The notes beneath the pieces were generated by a model. That model searched no databases and was not told the origin of the DNA. It worked only from the letters and a program-made list of their open reading frames with translations. 64,000 bases of DNA from Trochalopteron elliotii (Eukaryota > Chordata > Aves > Passeriformes > Leiothrichidae), in contig JANPWX010000215.1 in NCBI GenBank assembly GCA_024734555.1, forward strand, positions 2,362,929 through 2,426,928, read 5' to 3'. How positions within the stretch are numbered: the first letter of the stretch is position 1; each line of letters begins with the position of its first letter. The position numbers and the translations under genes were made by a program. Positions 9,512-23,900 of this stretch are shown in pieces.

Positions 9512-12500
9512 TAATTCTAATCTAAGATTTGTCAATACTTCTTTAACTTTGATTACATTCTTTGCCTTGAGTTTATGCCCAAGTTCAACTAAAAGACACT
9601 TTTCTATATCCTTCTCCGTGACAAACTCATACATTTGAAAATGTTAGCACACACACCCAGACTATTCAGGTGGTCATCAAACTTTAAGTACTGTTGAAAG
9701 TGTTAATGGCTTTGTCACAGTGAGCCTTTGAAATACCAAATTTTATGCCTTTCCTATAGAAGAAAATCATAAAAAGACACAAAATAATCAACTTAACAAT
9801 TTACTAAAAATCTAACATTTAAAGAATTATTTATTAAAATCTTTCTGAGACCTGATTTACAAAAGATGATAAAGATAGCAAGTTGGTTGGCAATTTAAAA
9901 AAAAATCTTGTATTGACTGCAATTAAAATTAATATACTGGAAAAAATGGAAAAAAAATCATTTTCTGCTGGATACTTCTCTGCTCCATTGAGTAATGCTT
10001 TGAGCACTGCATTATACCTTATCGTGTTGTGCTGATAGCAGTGGGGTAATTTTATTACCTTAATAACACAACGGCAGTTAGCTAACACAGCACTATTTAG
10101 TTCATATAAGGAAAAGAAAATATTAATTTGTTTTAAATAAGGGACTGTCTTTAACAAGGCACTAACTGCATCCCAAAAGACACCTGTGCAGTGCTAAGTA
10201 AAGGAGTGAAGCCAAAAGAAAAATATTGTGGGATTCCTCCTTTCACTTAGATGAGAATAATACCCTCTTTTCCTTTGACACCAACCACTGTAACACCTCA
10301 GGAAGTGCTGGGACTCTTCTGGGTGAATTTTGTACACACCATGGTGAAGGATAAGTAGGGATGAGACTGGGAAAAGAAGAGGGAGCTATGGAATCATGAG
10401 GAGAGGGCTTTGGAAAAGGCAGTGGGATGTGCATAGCTGGCAAGGCAGCTGTGGCTGCAGGCTGCCTGTACATGGTCCTTTTCATAAAGAGTCAGTTTAG
10501 TTTTAGTACCCTGGGATTTCCTCAAGTTACAAACCAACAGACAGTATGTGAAACACAGAAACTCTATTCTGTAACTGTTTAAAACATCAAGCTTTATAAC
10601 ATTGAAGTGCTACTTTTTCTCCACAGAGGCCTTTTCTTAGCTGGAAAAAATAAATCAAGGAAGTGTTTGCCATGCAGTTTGTTCCAAAATTACGCTTTGG
10701 AAAATAAACTTATCTGTAATAACATTACATCTTCAACTGACTCTTTGCCTATCATTTTTTACTTCATCAAGAGAAACAGGTTATTTTCTCTTGCTTCTTA
10801 TTTGCTTATTTGAAGAAAATGGTAGTCAAGCAGTGATGGTTATTTCTTGAATGTTCATCTCAAGAGATGGATAGGAAAACAACAATCACCTGACAGCCAG
10901 TGGAATGTTAAAACACAGAGCCATACAAAGAGGCTGTGTTCCTCTGTGTTTTTCCTGTGAGTATAATTGTTCTTGTTTATGGTTATGTACTTTTGAAAGT
11001 AAATAACAAAATGTTACTAGTGAAAATAACTTAAAACAGAGAAAGTCAAAGGATAGCAAAGGGATTTTTCTGTTCCCAGCAGAGGAAATTTTCTGACCTT
11101 GTGGAAAAGACAAGGAAGGAAAGGGGATGTAATGGCCTGTGCTGGAACAAATGTTACAATATGCACTGGTCTTTCTGATTACATCCCTCTGATTACATCT
11201 TTAAAAGCTGGCTGGCATGGCCTGTGCAAAATGTGAACCCTGCCATGCAGGAGCTGTGCAAGTGCGTCATGTTGGCTACCTTGGATTGAGCAAGGAAAAT
11301 ACTTCTCTCAAATCCAGGAACGACAAACCCTCAAGTGCCTTCCATATCTGTAATTTCAAGCACACTGTCCATGCACATGGTTTTCTGTTGCGTTATCACT
11401 GAACAAAAAAGAGCCCAAAATTTATAAATTTATTTACTGACTTATTGTGATGTGTTTGTGGGGTTTTTGTTTGTTTATTTTGTTTGTTTTGGTTTCTTTT
11501 CTTCCTAGCATCACACAGCATATCACAATTTCACAACATTGTAGGTCTTGTAAGACTGGGAAGTGGTACTGTTTAGGATTTTATTTTTAGAAATAGAAAT
11601 TTGAGAAATGTGCTCTCAGAAGTCATATAGGAAGGTGGAATGTTTGGGATACAGATAACATTTATGTTTGGCTTCTAGCAGGCCTAGTCAAGAAGAGTTG
11701 GAAACATAGGACAGGAAAAGTCTGAGACTTCAGAGCATTGCACAGAGGGGGTGGGATGGGATTTAAGTTAGTAGGATAAACTGAAGACCAGAGAAAAGAC
11801 CTAAACTGCTGATCTGGGAGAAAATCTAAAGGCTGCTTGGTATCTGTTCAACAGTTTTATTCTGGAAGTAGTGAATGCTGTAGATCTGTTTGGGAGCACA
11901 TGTATATAAAGTATTTGTTACAACCTGCCCCAGAAGGGTAGGGTAAGCCAGGTACTTGATAATAGATCCCTGGGGGTATGTTAGAATGAAACAACATTGA
12001 ATGACCAATGTTTATAAATATATATATATGTAGGGTTTATTTTAGAACAATTTGGTTGCAATGGAAAGCACTATGTAGACATTTTGGTTATTATCTATAA
12101 TAATAAAAAAACCCATAAAAATAACACTTAAGAAAATATATAAGGGAAAAGAAAAAGAAAAGATAAGAGTAGAAAGGTATATAGTTACCATCTGTGGGTC
12201 CAGCAGCAAGACTTGGTTGCAGTTTTGATGAGTGATGGTCCTCATGCATTGGGAATGGAGAAAGCGCACAAAACACAAAGTTGAATGGGTTAACGTACTC
12301 TCAGGTTTGGTGGGAATGCCCAGGTACCTCCTCTTGGGGTGAGGAGTTTTACACTGTGTGATGTAACACTGTGGATCATGGAGCACTTTGGGGGTCTTTG
12401 ATGGTTTATGACCCTTTCTAAGACATTACAGCTGCCTCTCATCAGTGTAGCTGAGTGAATTATGGCCTGTGTGTGAATATCTCCGTACTTCCCCAGAGAG

Positions 12501-15500
12501 GAGTTTTCACATCTGAGCCAATTATCTAAGAGCGAGCATTGGCATGATAAAAAGCACTATCTCACCTTGCAGGATCTGCTTGTTATTGGCCTCTTCCTTT
12601 TACTGGCTCAAACCCCAGCTTGTAGCCTCTCTGGTGGACGTGCACTCCCTCTGCACACAGTGGTTACTTTGCCCAAGGTCAGCAGAGCACTCTGTGGCTT
12701 TTGCAAATGGCCGACTGTTTTGAGTCATTACCATTAACATTACAGTCTCTCACCTCACATGTTACTAACATGGAGAAAATAAGGGGAAGACAAATATCAG
12801 AAACATGAGGTTTTAAGTGGTTTTTTTAGTGAGAAAATTAATTTATTCTGGGACCTATGCCTAATGCTAGCTAGGATTGAGAGTGTGTAAATAAATTGCA
12901 CACTTCACTGTTTCGAATCAGTTACGCATTTTACACTATGTTTTATTTTATTTGGTACCTGCCCTTTGTCAGTGGACAATCAAATAGGAAGAGGAATGAG
13001 GAGAACAGGGTCTGCAAAGATAATGTACTGTGTCCCTGAGGACATGCCTTCTCTGGGATAATAGGCTCCTTAAAATAAGCCACTAAGAATGTGGCTTCCT
13101 ATAAGATTAACTTTTGCACTGGTATCTAAGGCTGAGGGACATGTATGATTTACTAATCAGACTTGAGTTGATAGGAAATGTGTGTTCTTCACACTTTCTC
13201 TCTTGTTCCTGATGAGTGGCAAAAAAGCCTAACAATATATTCCTCCATGCCTTTCCTTGTCACTTAGACTTATGAAAGCAGCTTCAAAGTAAATGTTGTG
13301 TTGGCAGGTCAACATTTAATGTCAAGGCACCTCCGTACTTTCTTGGTATAGTGCTAATCAGAAAACAAAGAGGTTGGGTCCTTTTCCAGTAAGTATGTTG
13401 CTGACTCTTGAAACAGGAATTTGATTTAAAATAGATCTTTTGTAGACCTCTTGAGCAATATCAAGATCCCATCTTGAACATGGGCTACCAAGAGATAATT
13501 ATTTTAGAAGCTGCCTTCAGCGGTATTGCAAATGTGAGCAGCTTTTTGGCAAATTAGTATACTTTCAATACCTCAGAGAAAAGGAAGAAGTGAATTTTAT
13601 AAATCTGGTGCCCGTGATGTAGAAATGGATGTAGGGATGCCTTTGTTCTTCAGAGAACTTGGTTTCAGATTTGTTAAATTCAGTGGGCTGATCCCCAATA
13701 AATATTGGTGATCTTAGAAACGACTTATTTAATTGGGGAAGGCTGATCAAGGAAGCTTTGCTGCCCTGTTGAAACTGAAGCAGTGCTGAGACTATTAACT
13801 CTAAAATGCTGTGACAGGACTTTTGTTAGTGATCTTAGTGTTGTGTTGGCAACTTGGCTAATACATAAATGCTGACACACAGTAACAAAGTTCATAATTC
13901 TCAAATGTGTTATTCTTGGAGAGTTTAAAACCACTTTCATTAATGAAACTATAACAATACTCTTGTGCTTAAAAAAATAAATGTGAGGCATGAATACTTT
14001 CCTATATGAGCTTGGTAAGAACTGGATATTTTTTTAAACAGTCCAGAAAAAGGTCTGTTTTTTCATGCTGGTGCACTAAATTCAAGAAACCTTCAAGCAG
14101 ACTTTTTTCACAAAATCAGAAAAGAGAAAGTCCTCTTCCTCCCCTTCTTTTCTGCTTCAGATATTTTAGAGACTTAGATAAGTGTTCTCAGTCAGTGAAT
14201 TAAAAACTGATGCAAACTTTTAGACTTTGTTTCAAATTTTATGTGAATGTCAATGAATGTTTAAAAAAAAATTAGTTTCAATACATGGTTTCCAAATCCA
14301 GGATAAGTTGTGTGAGATTTGGTGAAAATTAAGAGCTACTCTGTATTTAGAAAACAGCCATACCATTGCAGTGAACTGTGTTATTCTGAAAGTTTTAAAA
14401 AGCTTAAAGAAGTTTATATCCTATTTTTATTCATGGTTAAAGAATCTTACAACTATTTTGCCTGGAATAGAGAATCTGGCCTATCCCATGGGTATCTACC
14501 ACTGAAATCAGCTACAATGAATGAGCTTTTTCCTTCTGTGAGAATTCAGAGGCACTACTTGCCAAATGGGGGTAGAAGATGCACATGCTGTGAGTACTCT
14601 GCTTTTCACACCCAGCACCTTTAAATGCATAAAGGCGTTGGCATAGTCTTTATGCAAGAGAAAAAGCTGTCTCAGAATAAACTTTATTTCAAAACACACC
14701 AGCATTAGAAACTTATAAAAATATCCTTTCCCGAGGATCTTAGTTTAACATCGCACAATGATTGTTCCTTTCTATATTAATTTCAGTAACCTCAGACAAG
14801 TTAGTGTCAAGGAAATAATGAGGGAAACATCTACTATTTAAGAATGCAATGAAAGAAATTAAACTGAAATCTTCCCTCAGTTTAGATAACTACCAGCAGT
14901 TTTGCTTATTACCACTTTTCTATCAATTTGCTTGTTACCCCTTCCCTCTTTGTGAGTAGACATCTAGAAAAGACACTGGTTTATACAGATGGAGAAGATT
15001 GTTTTCCCTGTGCTTTCTGCACTCTCCATACTGCCATATCCAATATTTCAGGCACTCCTTCAACAGATTTAAGGAGCTCTTGTTGGAGAGTTTGACCTTA
15101 GTGGATGTTGCATATTTAATATATGGGTCCAGAAGAGGGCTGTGCTTTCTTCAAATTGTTTTTGAATTCTTGTTTTAGAGTAAAACTCTCTTCCTCTTCT
15201 CTATTCCTCAATTTTACTTAGATGCTTTTAAGTTTAATTACTGCACTGATGGTAAATGAAAGCGTGGCTATTTCCTTGTCCCTCTTTTCCAAGTATTCAG
15301 AAATAACTTAAGCCATTATCAGAACCTGTAGCTGCAATATAGAAATAAAAAGCTTCCCTTATCACTTAGCACACAAAATATCATTAGGAAATTATAGTTA
15401 GACCAAATTTACAGTATTTTCAAATTCAAAATGGATAATAATACTCTTTGACCCTTACACAATATCATTCTATGCAGACAAATTCTGTAACTACCTTATA

Positions 15501-18500
15501 GTAGCCCTTTTTAGGCTATGTATTTGAACTTTTCTAAATAATTAAATACAGAAATACAGAAATCAGGGTTTAATTCCCATCCATCCTTTGCAATATTTTC
15601 TTCACAAAGCAGTGTGCACCTGAGTCCCAGCAATACTGTGGAAATTGATAAAAGCGTGTGAAAGAGGCTTTGTAGCAATAATCAAAGGTATCACCTGATA
15701 TAAAATAATCTTCTTTTAATTAAACTTTCTGACTAATACCCTCTGGTCAGAACTTCTGAATATTTTTCAATAAAGAATGGCCTTTCCATTTTTCTAATTT
15801 AAATAAACATACACTGATTCACTAAAATCTGAACTTTTTGAAAAGGGCTGGATATTTTCCCTATGAAACTTGAGACCACTATATCTAAATATGAGAAAGC
15901 AAAATTAAGGATCAGTGGGATGGTCGTGGTGAAACTTACTGGGCCACATAGAGAACAGCATGATTTTTTCCTTTGGTAGACCAAATGAGCATGTAATGTG
16001 GACAGGATGATTAATCATTGGTGGGAACCATGGCAACATTTCTCTATCTAGATAGTCAAGATGGGTAAAATGATGAGCCTGAGAATATATTTTTGTAACT
16101 CTTATCTAATCTCATGATCATCACATGAAATGTCATGTCACAGGAACATAAAGGAGACTTTATGTCTTTTGGAAGATAGGTGATTTTTGAAGGAGTGTTT
16201 CAATTCCCTCTCTCTGACTTCGTGAAATATAATATATAATGCTATAATGCTGTGGTTTGAGATGAACATAAAATCAGAATTTCTTAATTAAGCATTTATG
16301 CTGCTCATTGAATATTTCAAGGGAAGAACATGAGAAAAATTCAGGGAACTATAACATACTTCATAATCAACATTTCACTTCTCACTATCCCAGTGACAAA
16401 AATGTTTGCCTAGATTCTCTGACTGAAGCAAACACTCAGATTGTTTTCTCTACATGCCCTACTTAGTCCCATTGCTGAAGGATGAATTTGGAGAGTCAGA
16501 GCTTCTCAGCTGCTGGTGTCCTTGCCTGCACAGGTCAGAGTGGTGGGTGCCACTGAAGAATCCCTCTGCCTGTCCGGGCAGCACAAGGACTGCCACAGGG
16601 AGTGACGGCGCTCACTAAACAGGCGCCAAGTGGTGCACACAATGTAGCTGTGATCCTACCCTCTCTATGCCTTAGACACCTGCCTCAAAGCTACACATTA
16701 AGGTCCTTTATTTGCTCTGGACTTGAAGAATTAAAACCAGGTTCCTATCTTGAAGGTAAAGACAGGAATCATACCTTTATGCCAGTCTTTTCATACCTGT
16801 CATCTGGCAGCCTCATAACTCAAACCTTGCTGGTAAGGAGGAAAGTTAGGTTTCAGTCTTTCTTCAGCATGTTCTCTCCAGTTGAAGCTGAGTTACCACA
16901 CAGGAAGGAAGGATGATGAGAGCGTGGAGAGAATTAGCAAGTGGTAATATACTTCTACAGCTTGTTTTGATAACTTGGCTTTTAAAGTTGTATGGTCAGT
17001 ATCAGTAATCATTATTTTTTAGATGAATATTGGAATAACAATTTAGCTCAGATCTTCAAACTGACACTGTATTCAGGCTAAATCTGAAGTAACTATTGAT
17101 CTGTAATTCAGCAACAGAACAGGTGAGAACAGAGGTTGACTTCTGTGGCTGGACAAGGGTGTGCTTTTGACACATATACTGTGTGTACAGGAAACTTTGT
17201 CATGTGAAACTAGAGGCAAAACTACACATCTGTAATCCCCTTGTTTAGGTAGGATTATAGAGTTCAGGAGGGCATTTGCCAATTGTGGTGGAGAAGAAGT
17301 AAGCTTTGTAGAAGGAAACACATGAGACATTTGAAATTATTCTCTCCCCTTTCATTCCTTTCACTGTTAGCTCCTGGAATGGTAAGTCAGGCTTTGTAGA
17401 AGGACTCAAACCTTAGACTTTGTATAAGCTGAAAGTTATTCCTGCTGGGAAAAATGCTGGGCCTTAATTTCTGGGAGCCCTTTTAGGTCCCTTGTGTATG
17501 TCACCTGCAAACATCACCTTGGTTTTTTGTAAACCTTTCCCCTGACTGGGGCAAAAATCAGAATTTGGGACATTGCATTCTGGTATTCTGGTGTTTGCAC
17601 ACATATTCTGCATATATGCAGTATATGATAACAATACTTTGAGGAAAAAAGATCCCTTATTCAATATAACAAAATACTTAGGAAATAAGTGAGCAAAATT
17701 AAATGGCAAAGTTTTTCATAAATCCTTGAATTCTCTGAGTCATACCAAAGCTTTAAATTCAATACATTTGAACCTGCTTTTTCATGGACTAGATGAGGAG
17801 CACGAACATCTTCTAACACTCCTGCATGATCTATCAGGATTTGGAAAAAGACAAGGCATTTAAAGATGGCCATACCTCAAACAGTGCAGCTGAGCAGGCA
17901 GAAAGCTGCATCTTTACCTCATAACTGTGTTCCTGGGTTGTGACAGCAGCCAACTGCCACCTCAGGCCTTCCCCCTGAGGAAAAGGTGTGATGCAAAATT
18001 ATTTCTCCTTGCTACGACAAATCTAGAACAGTGCTAGGCCTTTGCCATCCTTCTTGAGAAAGCCATAGTTTATCAGCAAGATGTAATATTTAGTAAATTA
18101 GAAAAAAATTCTTTTAAGTCTTAAGGTAGTCTAAAATTCCATTACAGTGCAACTTCTGGTAAGCGTAGTAATTACTATTTGACCAAGGACTTCTGAGTCA
18201 CAAAAACAATGTTATTTTTAGTTCTCTCCAATTACTATGTCAAAGGACATGCAAAAGCACATAAAAAGTAATTATAAATATTCTTTCTGAATGTGCAACT
18301 TTTAAGATACTCCAAATTTTCACTTTTGATTAACCATATTAGAAAGTTCTTGATTATTTAAAATTTATTAAATTCTGTCATGTTAACAATGTTACTTCTT
18401 ACTTTTGCTACAAAAAAAGGATGGGTCAAGACAGAAGACAGTACAATTTTCATTAGAAGTGAGATTGCAAAGGCAAGATTTGCAAACAGTCAAAAATTAA

Positions 18501-20499
18501 CACTGAAGAGTACAAACAAGTATCCTGGCACTTAGGATACAAACTTCAGTCCAAGTTTTTCTTTGCCAGCAGCCAGTAAGTGATTACATAGTCCTAGTAA
18601 AACAAACTCAGGCATGAGAAAACTCTGCTGTCAGTACTGACATCCTTTGTGTCTGAGTAGTGCCACAGACACTGGGACAAAACAATTAAACTGTTCTTGT
18701 GTCTTTAACCTTTGTCCATTGGTGTGTAATACTGGGAATGGTCAATGCTAAACAAACACCGTGCATCTCATGCCAGCAAGAGGCATTCTGCTTAGAGCAG
18801 TATTTAGTCTGTAGATTTAAAGATTAAAGGAGATATGTAATAGCTGTAATAAGGAGATAGGAATTTAACCAACCTATTCTGTGCAATCTGTGCATGAACA
18901 ATTCTTAGCAAGACAAGTAGAACATGTAGGAGATGTGAAGCTGCATAACACTGGGCTGGTTTGAGCTCCTGTGTGGGCAAAACAACACAATTGCAAAGCG
19001 AGTTCACCTGGACAGCTTCAGAAGAAATAGTAAACCCATACAATTATAGAGTATGTGGTAAGTTCTGCCCTCGCTGACTGAAGCAAACAAATGCACAACA
19101 GTGCAAAAAGGCATGCAATTAGAAAAACTGCTTAGTGTAATTAAGTGAGTAAAAGTGAACAGAAGAACAATTGGCATAAATGAGGACAAATTTGAGAAAT
19201 CACTTCTGAATATTTCAAAATATTTCTGATACTATATGATACCAAACTAGAACTGCTGGAATTTTTTGGCTACTCTTCCTTATTTTTTTTCTTCTTCACA
19301 TGATGAACATCTTAAGAAAGGTATTTTATTTGGAAGTTACACTGTTCATCAAGCAGGCTTACTGCAGCCCTGGCAGAATGAGGGATAAAATGCTTGGCCA
19401 TGAACTTGTGAAGGTAAGCTACACCATGTTCAGCTGGACCTTAGACAAAACAGAGCACAACAAGTTTGCTTTTTTAAACAGTGAGGATAAAGCTGAGGAT
19501 GTCTGTGCACCTGTTTGGCAAACCGATGACAGGGTGCTCACCAAAATGGGAGATCATAATGAGTACACACAGTGTAAGGTACTCTTTTGCCTCAAGACAG
19601 TATAAAGAGACATGGGAAGATAGTTACAGGAATTTCTTAGTTGTGGTGTGCTTTCTTTTTGCCAGCAAAGATGCTCTCCAGCTGCTTTCTTGCATTTAGC
19701 AGTGCCTCTTCCACTTGCTGAGGGAGCCCTGATCTGCCTGTGGGTAGATCTGCCTTGCACTCTTCTTCTATTAACTTGATAAAGCAACCCAGTGGGGAAA
19801 TCATGAGCTTCAAAACTCATCCAGGTGGATAAGATGATGAAGCTAAACAAAACCCTTTTATGAAATGTATCTACCCTTTTATGAAATGTATCTTTTGATA
19901 TACTGAAGGCTTGCATTGCATCTGCTTGTATTGTACCCAGACTGATCTGCCTATCAGTATTAGATGGAAAACAGTGATTTGCTGTAATTTTCATATTGCA
20001 ATGAAAACTGCAATTGTCGTGTTGATGTACCAAACATTTATAAAGGAGACAGACAAGTAGGAAGTGGGTTTAAAACCTTCTGGGCTGCTGCACAGTTTTG
20101 GAAAAACACTGGCAGAACTCTTCAAATTTTCTGAGAAAGGGAAATTTATATATAATTCTGGGCTTCATCTGGAATCCCAGATGAAAGATTCCCCCCCCCA
20201 AAAAAAAATTCCTATCTGTATTGAACAAAAGAAATGAGATTACCGCGTGAATGAGAGCTGTGCTCTGCCATTCCAGCTGGGAATGGGCGCTCTGCCGCAA
20301 GTGTAAGCTACACAAACTCTTTGTGTTCTGGTATGAGCAGTTCATACAAGGCAGATGTGATAATTATAGAAGCAAACAGCACAATGGTACAACAACCGCA
20401 GACACTGGATTAGCCAATTTGTACTTTTCTCTCTTGTCTTTTCTGGGGTTTTCTCATGTTATTTTAGAACAGAGAAACGTTCTCTATTTGCAGTGAGGG
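9512..20499. other. intergenic upstream of SCIN, no gene recognised
   Basis: About 11 kb of AT-rich sequence. Open frames are short and lack domains or coherent splice sites on both strands. Small features are an AT microsatellite near 12016-12030, T/G-rich low-complexity sequence at 11455-11505, a 21-bp direct duplication at 19852-19893, and a C/A homopolymer pair near 20190-20208. Distal SCIN regulatory elements may lie here, but none can be shown from the sequence alone. Confidence 0.5.
19852..19893. repeat. perfect 21-bp tandem duplication
   Basis: ACCCTTTTATGAAATGTATCT is present twice without a spacer (19852-19872 and 19873-19893). The identity suggests a recent event or possible length polymorphism. 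Confidence 0.9.
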
Positions 20500-20710
20500 T
20501 GGCTGATTTTTTTAAACCGCCCCTGCTACGGCGCTGGGCACAGAAGCAAAAGGGATTCCGGGTAAGTTTGTTTTACAGGCGCGTTAAAAACGAATAACCA
20601 AAGGACAGCTCAGCCAGCCCCGGGCGCCTCAGGAAGGAGTGGGACGGGCGCATCGCTGCGGAGCGCGCCCCGCACCCGCCCCGGGCCGGCCCCGCCCGCC
20701 CGCCCGGCGC

Positions 20711-20716
20711 TATAAA
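20711..20716 (+). promoter_or_regulatory. SCIN: TATA box of SCIN
   Basis: TATAAA lies 46 bp before the ATG within a GC-rich context. Initiation at the usual 25-30 bp downstream would start near 20736-20745 and leave a 5' UTR of only about 12-20 nt, unless upstream starts are also used. The placement is inferred from motif and distance. Confidence 0.6.
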
Positions 20717-20756
20717 CGGGCGGTGCGGAGGCTCCCCGGGCTGTCCGCTTCCAGCC

Positions 20757-20955
20757 ATGGCACCTGAGCGGCCCTCGCCGGCGTTCGCCGAGGCCGGGAA
20801 GGAGAGTGGGCTGCAGGTGTGGCGCGTTGAGCGGCTGGAACTGGTGCCGGTGCCCCCGAGCTGCCACGGCGACTTCTTCGTTGGGGACGCGTACCTGGTG
20901 CTGCGCACGGAGCGCCGCGGGACCAACGTCGCCTACCGCCTGCACTACTGGCTCG
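20757..20955 (+). CDS. SCIN: SCIN exon 1 (residues 1-67)
   Basis: The start is the ATG at 20757 (CCAGCCATGG, good Kozak context with G at +4), the first ATG after the TATA box. It encodes 66 codons plus one base and ends ...HYWL|G at a GTAGGA donor. This is the first half of repeat G1, with [16 protein letters not shown] and the conserved [12 protein letters not shown] strand motif seen in every gelsolin repeat. The N-terminal dozen residues are proline-rich and diverge from the mammalian protein. Codons are strongly G/C-ending because the exon lies in the CpG island. Confidence 0.96.
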
Positions 20956-23900
20956 GTAGGAGCGTGGGGGAGAGCCCGCAGTGCCTACCCTGCTGCTGAA
21001 GGGCTTGCCGGGCTCTAGGGCATCGGGGGCCGAGTTTTCCTCACCTTTCTCAGTAAGGCCGCGGGTGCGAGGCTTCTAAGAAGGGTGCTCGAGGTGGAGG
21101 CAGAAGTGGGGCTGCTACCAAGGATCAGGGTGGTGCCAAGGGTCATCCCTTCCGATGCTGAGGGGCTAAGTCGTGGGACGGTGGGGTGTGGCAGAAAGTG
21201 AACGCTTGCTCACTTTGTGGTCTTGGTTTGGAAAAGTACTGAAGTGTTAGAGTCAAATCTTGGCTATGTCCGACAGAGGTTCTGGAGTGAAATTCGTCCT
21301 TCACTCACAGGGAGAGTGTTCTTGCCTTTGTTTCCATCTGGATGAAAATGTCCTCTTGGCCATCTCCTTGTGTTGTTGTTGCCCTGCTGTGCCTTTTCCA
21401 GCTAGATTAACTTTGTTTTCTTATGGTACAGAGATTATGTACAAAGACACCAGGTTTTCTTTAAAACCTCGTTAATATCAGTCTGACAGCCTACTGGGAT
21501 TGGAACCAGGCTGATGTCTTTTGCTTTCCACCTTGACTAGCCCACTTTACGTCTAAGTTGAAGCCTGACATAAGGTTGTGTTTTGCGTGACTTCCTCGTC
21601 TCCTGGGGGTTTCATGTGACTTCCCCAGCTGGCCACAGAGTCTGCCACAGTGATTGCTGTTTAGCTGCATGAAACTTAGTATATTTTTTGTTTCACCAAC
21701 AAGTTTGTGTTTGTAGGCAATCATCTCAATGAATGCACATAAAGGTAGATGTATTAACATTAATGTGCTTGAGTTGCTGCAGTTTTCATTGTATTTTTGC
21801 ACGCATTGAAAAATAATTGCAGATAAAGCTGGGATTGTTTCTGCATAAATGTTTGAGCGTTGAGGTTTGCATGTCTTCGGAGTTTTCCAGCTGGCAAGCA
21901 GGATAGTGTCTGTCTCTGGTAAGAGATATAATCATAGAGGGTAGTGTGAATGAATTTCTGGCAGAGACTCTTCTGTCAGCAGTGCTGCTAATTAGTAGCA
22001 GGGTTTGACTGTGTAGACCTTTGTTAATGAAGCTGGAACCACTCGTGTCTTAGTGAAGGTCTAGTAGACACATCCCAGGGAGTGATGTAAAGACTGTTTG
22101 CAGCTCTTGGGGAGGGAAGGTAGAACAGTGACTGACATTTTCAGCAATTAAATCCTCATTGCTGGTGGCTAAAGAGCTTTAGTTGTACACATTGATGCAC
22201 GTGTTGTCCCCATGTGGTGCTATCTAGATATCCTAAATGGCTTCAGGTGATCTGGGCACCTACTGTTGTTGTGCAGCTGGCAAGGTGGCAGCAGGGAGGC
22301 TCACTGCTGGCAAATCCCTTTGGGCTTGCGAGATACTTCAGCAGCGGGGTGGAAAAATCTCAAACACTGCTGCACATTTAATAGCAACAGGAGACCAGGA
22401 CTTCAAACAAGCTGTATTGGGAGGGCCAGTCTCACTCAGAGCAAAACCAGAATAATTTTGGTATTTTTAACTGATTCACACTGCTGTTATGTACACCAAA
22501 CTTTTCCCTTGTAAGCAAAGACTGTATAACCAGGGCCAGGAAGATCACAAAAGGGCTTTCTGAAGGCTTCCCATAAGTGTCTCTGGATAGCTGCAGCAGT
22601 CACTATCACTCAGCCTTTGGGATGTAAGGAAAGAATGCTTGTGATGGGGGAAACACTGCAGACTTTGGTCTTAGGTACTTACAAAGGCCTTGCCATTTGG
22701 TGACACAGTCCTACTCCTGCTTGTCATCTGTGGTATGTTATTGTGGCAGCCACATAGGGTGACTCTGAGTGTGAATGGATTCTAACTAGCAAAAAAGACC
22801 CCCAACATCAGATTTTCCTATTACATAGTAGCAAAGGTCCTCCTAATTCCTTGCTTAGGCACCCCCCAAAGGGTTAAAAGAAGGTCTAGACCATGGGAGC
22901 ATGGTCTGTGCCTCTGTGCTGACAGTCTTCAGCTGTGACTGGCATCTTATGGGTAAAGTGACCCCACAGTTGTTCTGCCATGCTGAAGCTTCCTATGGGA
23001 AAGCCACTGTTTTCCCAAGTATCTCACATACACTGAGATGCTGTTGAGGTTGGATAATTTCTGAGCAAGCTCACCTGGGTGTATAAACGTTGTTGGCATG
23101 GCTAAGCAATCAATGTGGATCTGTTTTGCTGCAGCTGTATCCACTCTCAATGTTGCTCAGGCATCCTGACTCAGTTGTCTCTACTGGCACTTGAGAGATG
23201 CCTTAGCAGCTGTAAGTAATCCTAAGGGAGCTGTCTGGACTTGAAACTATCATTAATGGAAACAGCATGCACTGTGCCAGTACCAAACTACTTGTGTGAG
23301 TGAGATTGGCTATACCCCACTTAGCATCTTTAATCAAATCATGCATGGTGGTTTTTAAATATTTTTTAACCCTTGTTCCCAGAGATTAAGTCATAAAATG
23401 TGTCCATGTGAACCAGGATCTGTTTGGTAAAAACTTGTTTTTTTCCATTATGCTCTGGCTTATTTGTAGCTGGTTTTGGCTTAGACTGTAAGGTAAATCT
23501 GGTTTTCATACAAGCTTGAGTAACTTATGCTTGGATTGATGCTCACGATTTTTTTTTTAATGGTGTTTCACTTAGTATTATTGCCTAACAGCTATGAAAC
23601 CAAGTCTGATAGTAGTTTTTCTCTCTGACTCTGTTCAAAAACCATTTTTCTTTAACTCTGAACCCTGTTATGTAGTTGCAGGTAATAATTTAGAGGGATC
23701 TAGTCTTAATGGATATGATTGCCCCTAATTAGAAAAAGAAACAAAACATCCCTAAAACCTCCAAAACTTTACCACCAACTTTAAGGTGGTACCCAGGTCT
23801 GAGAAAGCATATTGGAACACAGCAAGTTCTGTCATGGAGTGATTGGGAACCCAATGGAAGACCGCACCATTCCTTTTTCTTCTATGGTTACTGAGAAGCC

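Larger units (their letters stand above)
20500..21000 (+). promoter_or_regulatory. SCIN: SCIN CpG-island promoter
   Basis: Base composition switches abruptly from AT-rich to very GC-rich with dense CpG, centred on 20600-20960 and covering the core promoter and exon 1. GC-box-like blocks (CCCCGCCC types) lie at about 20670-20705, directly before the TATA element. CpG density falls through the start of intron 1 (to about 21200). The position immediately upstream of the SCIN ATG makes the assignment secure. Which factors bind cannot be read from the sequence. Confidence 0.8.

Noticed and set aside
16018..16045. RFX X-box-like sequence (GGAACCATGGCAAC)
   Set aside because: Only one half-site fits the consensus and no promoter is nearby.
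20573..20945. Minus-strand frames of 111-117 codons over the SCIN promoter
   Set aside because: Stop-poor because of CpG-island composition; they lie opposite the SCIN core promoter and exon 1 and have no family resemblance.
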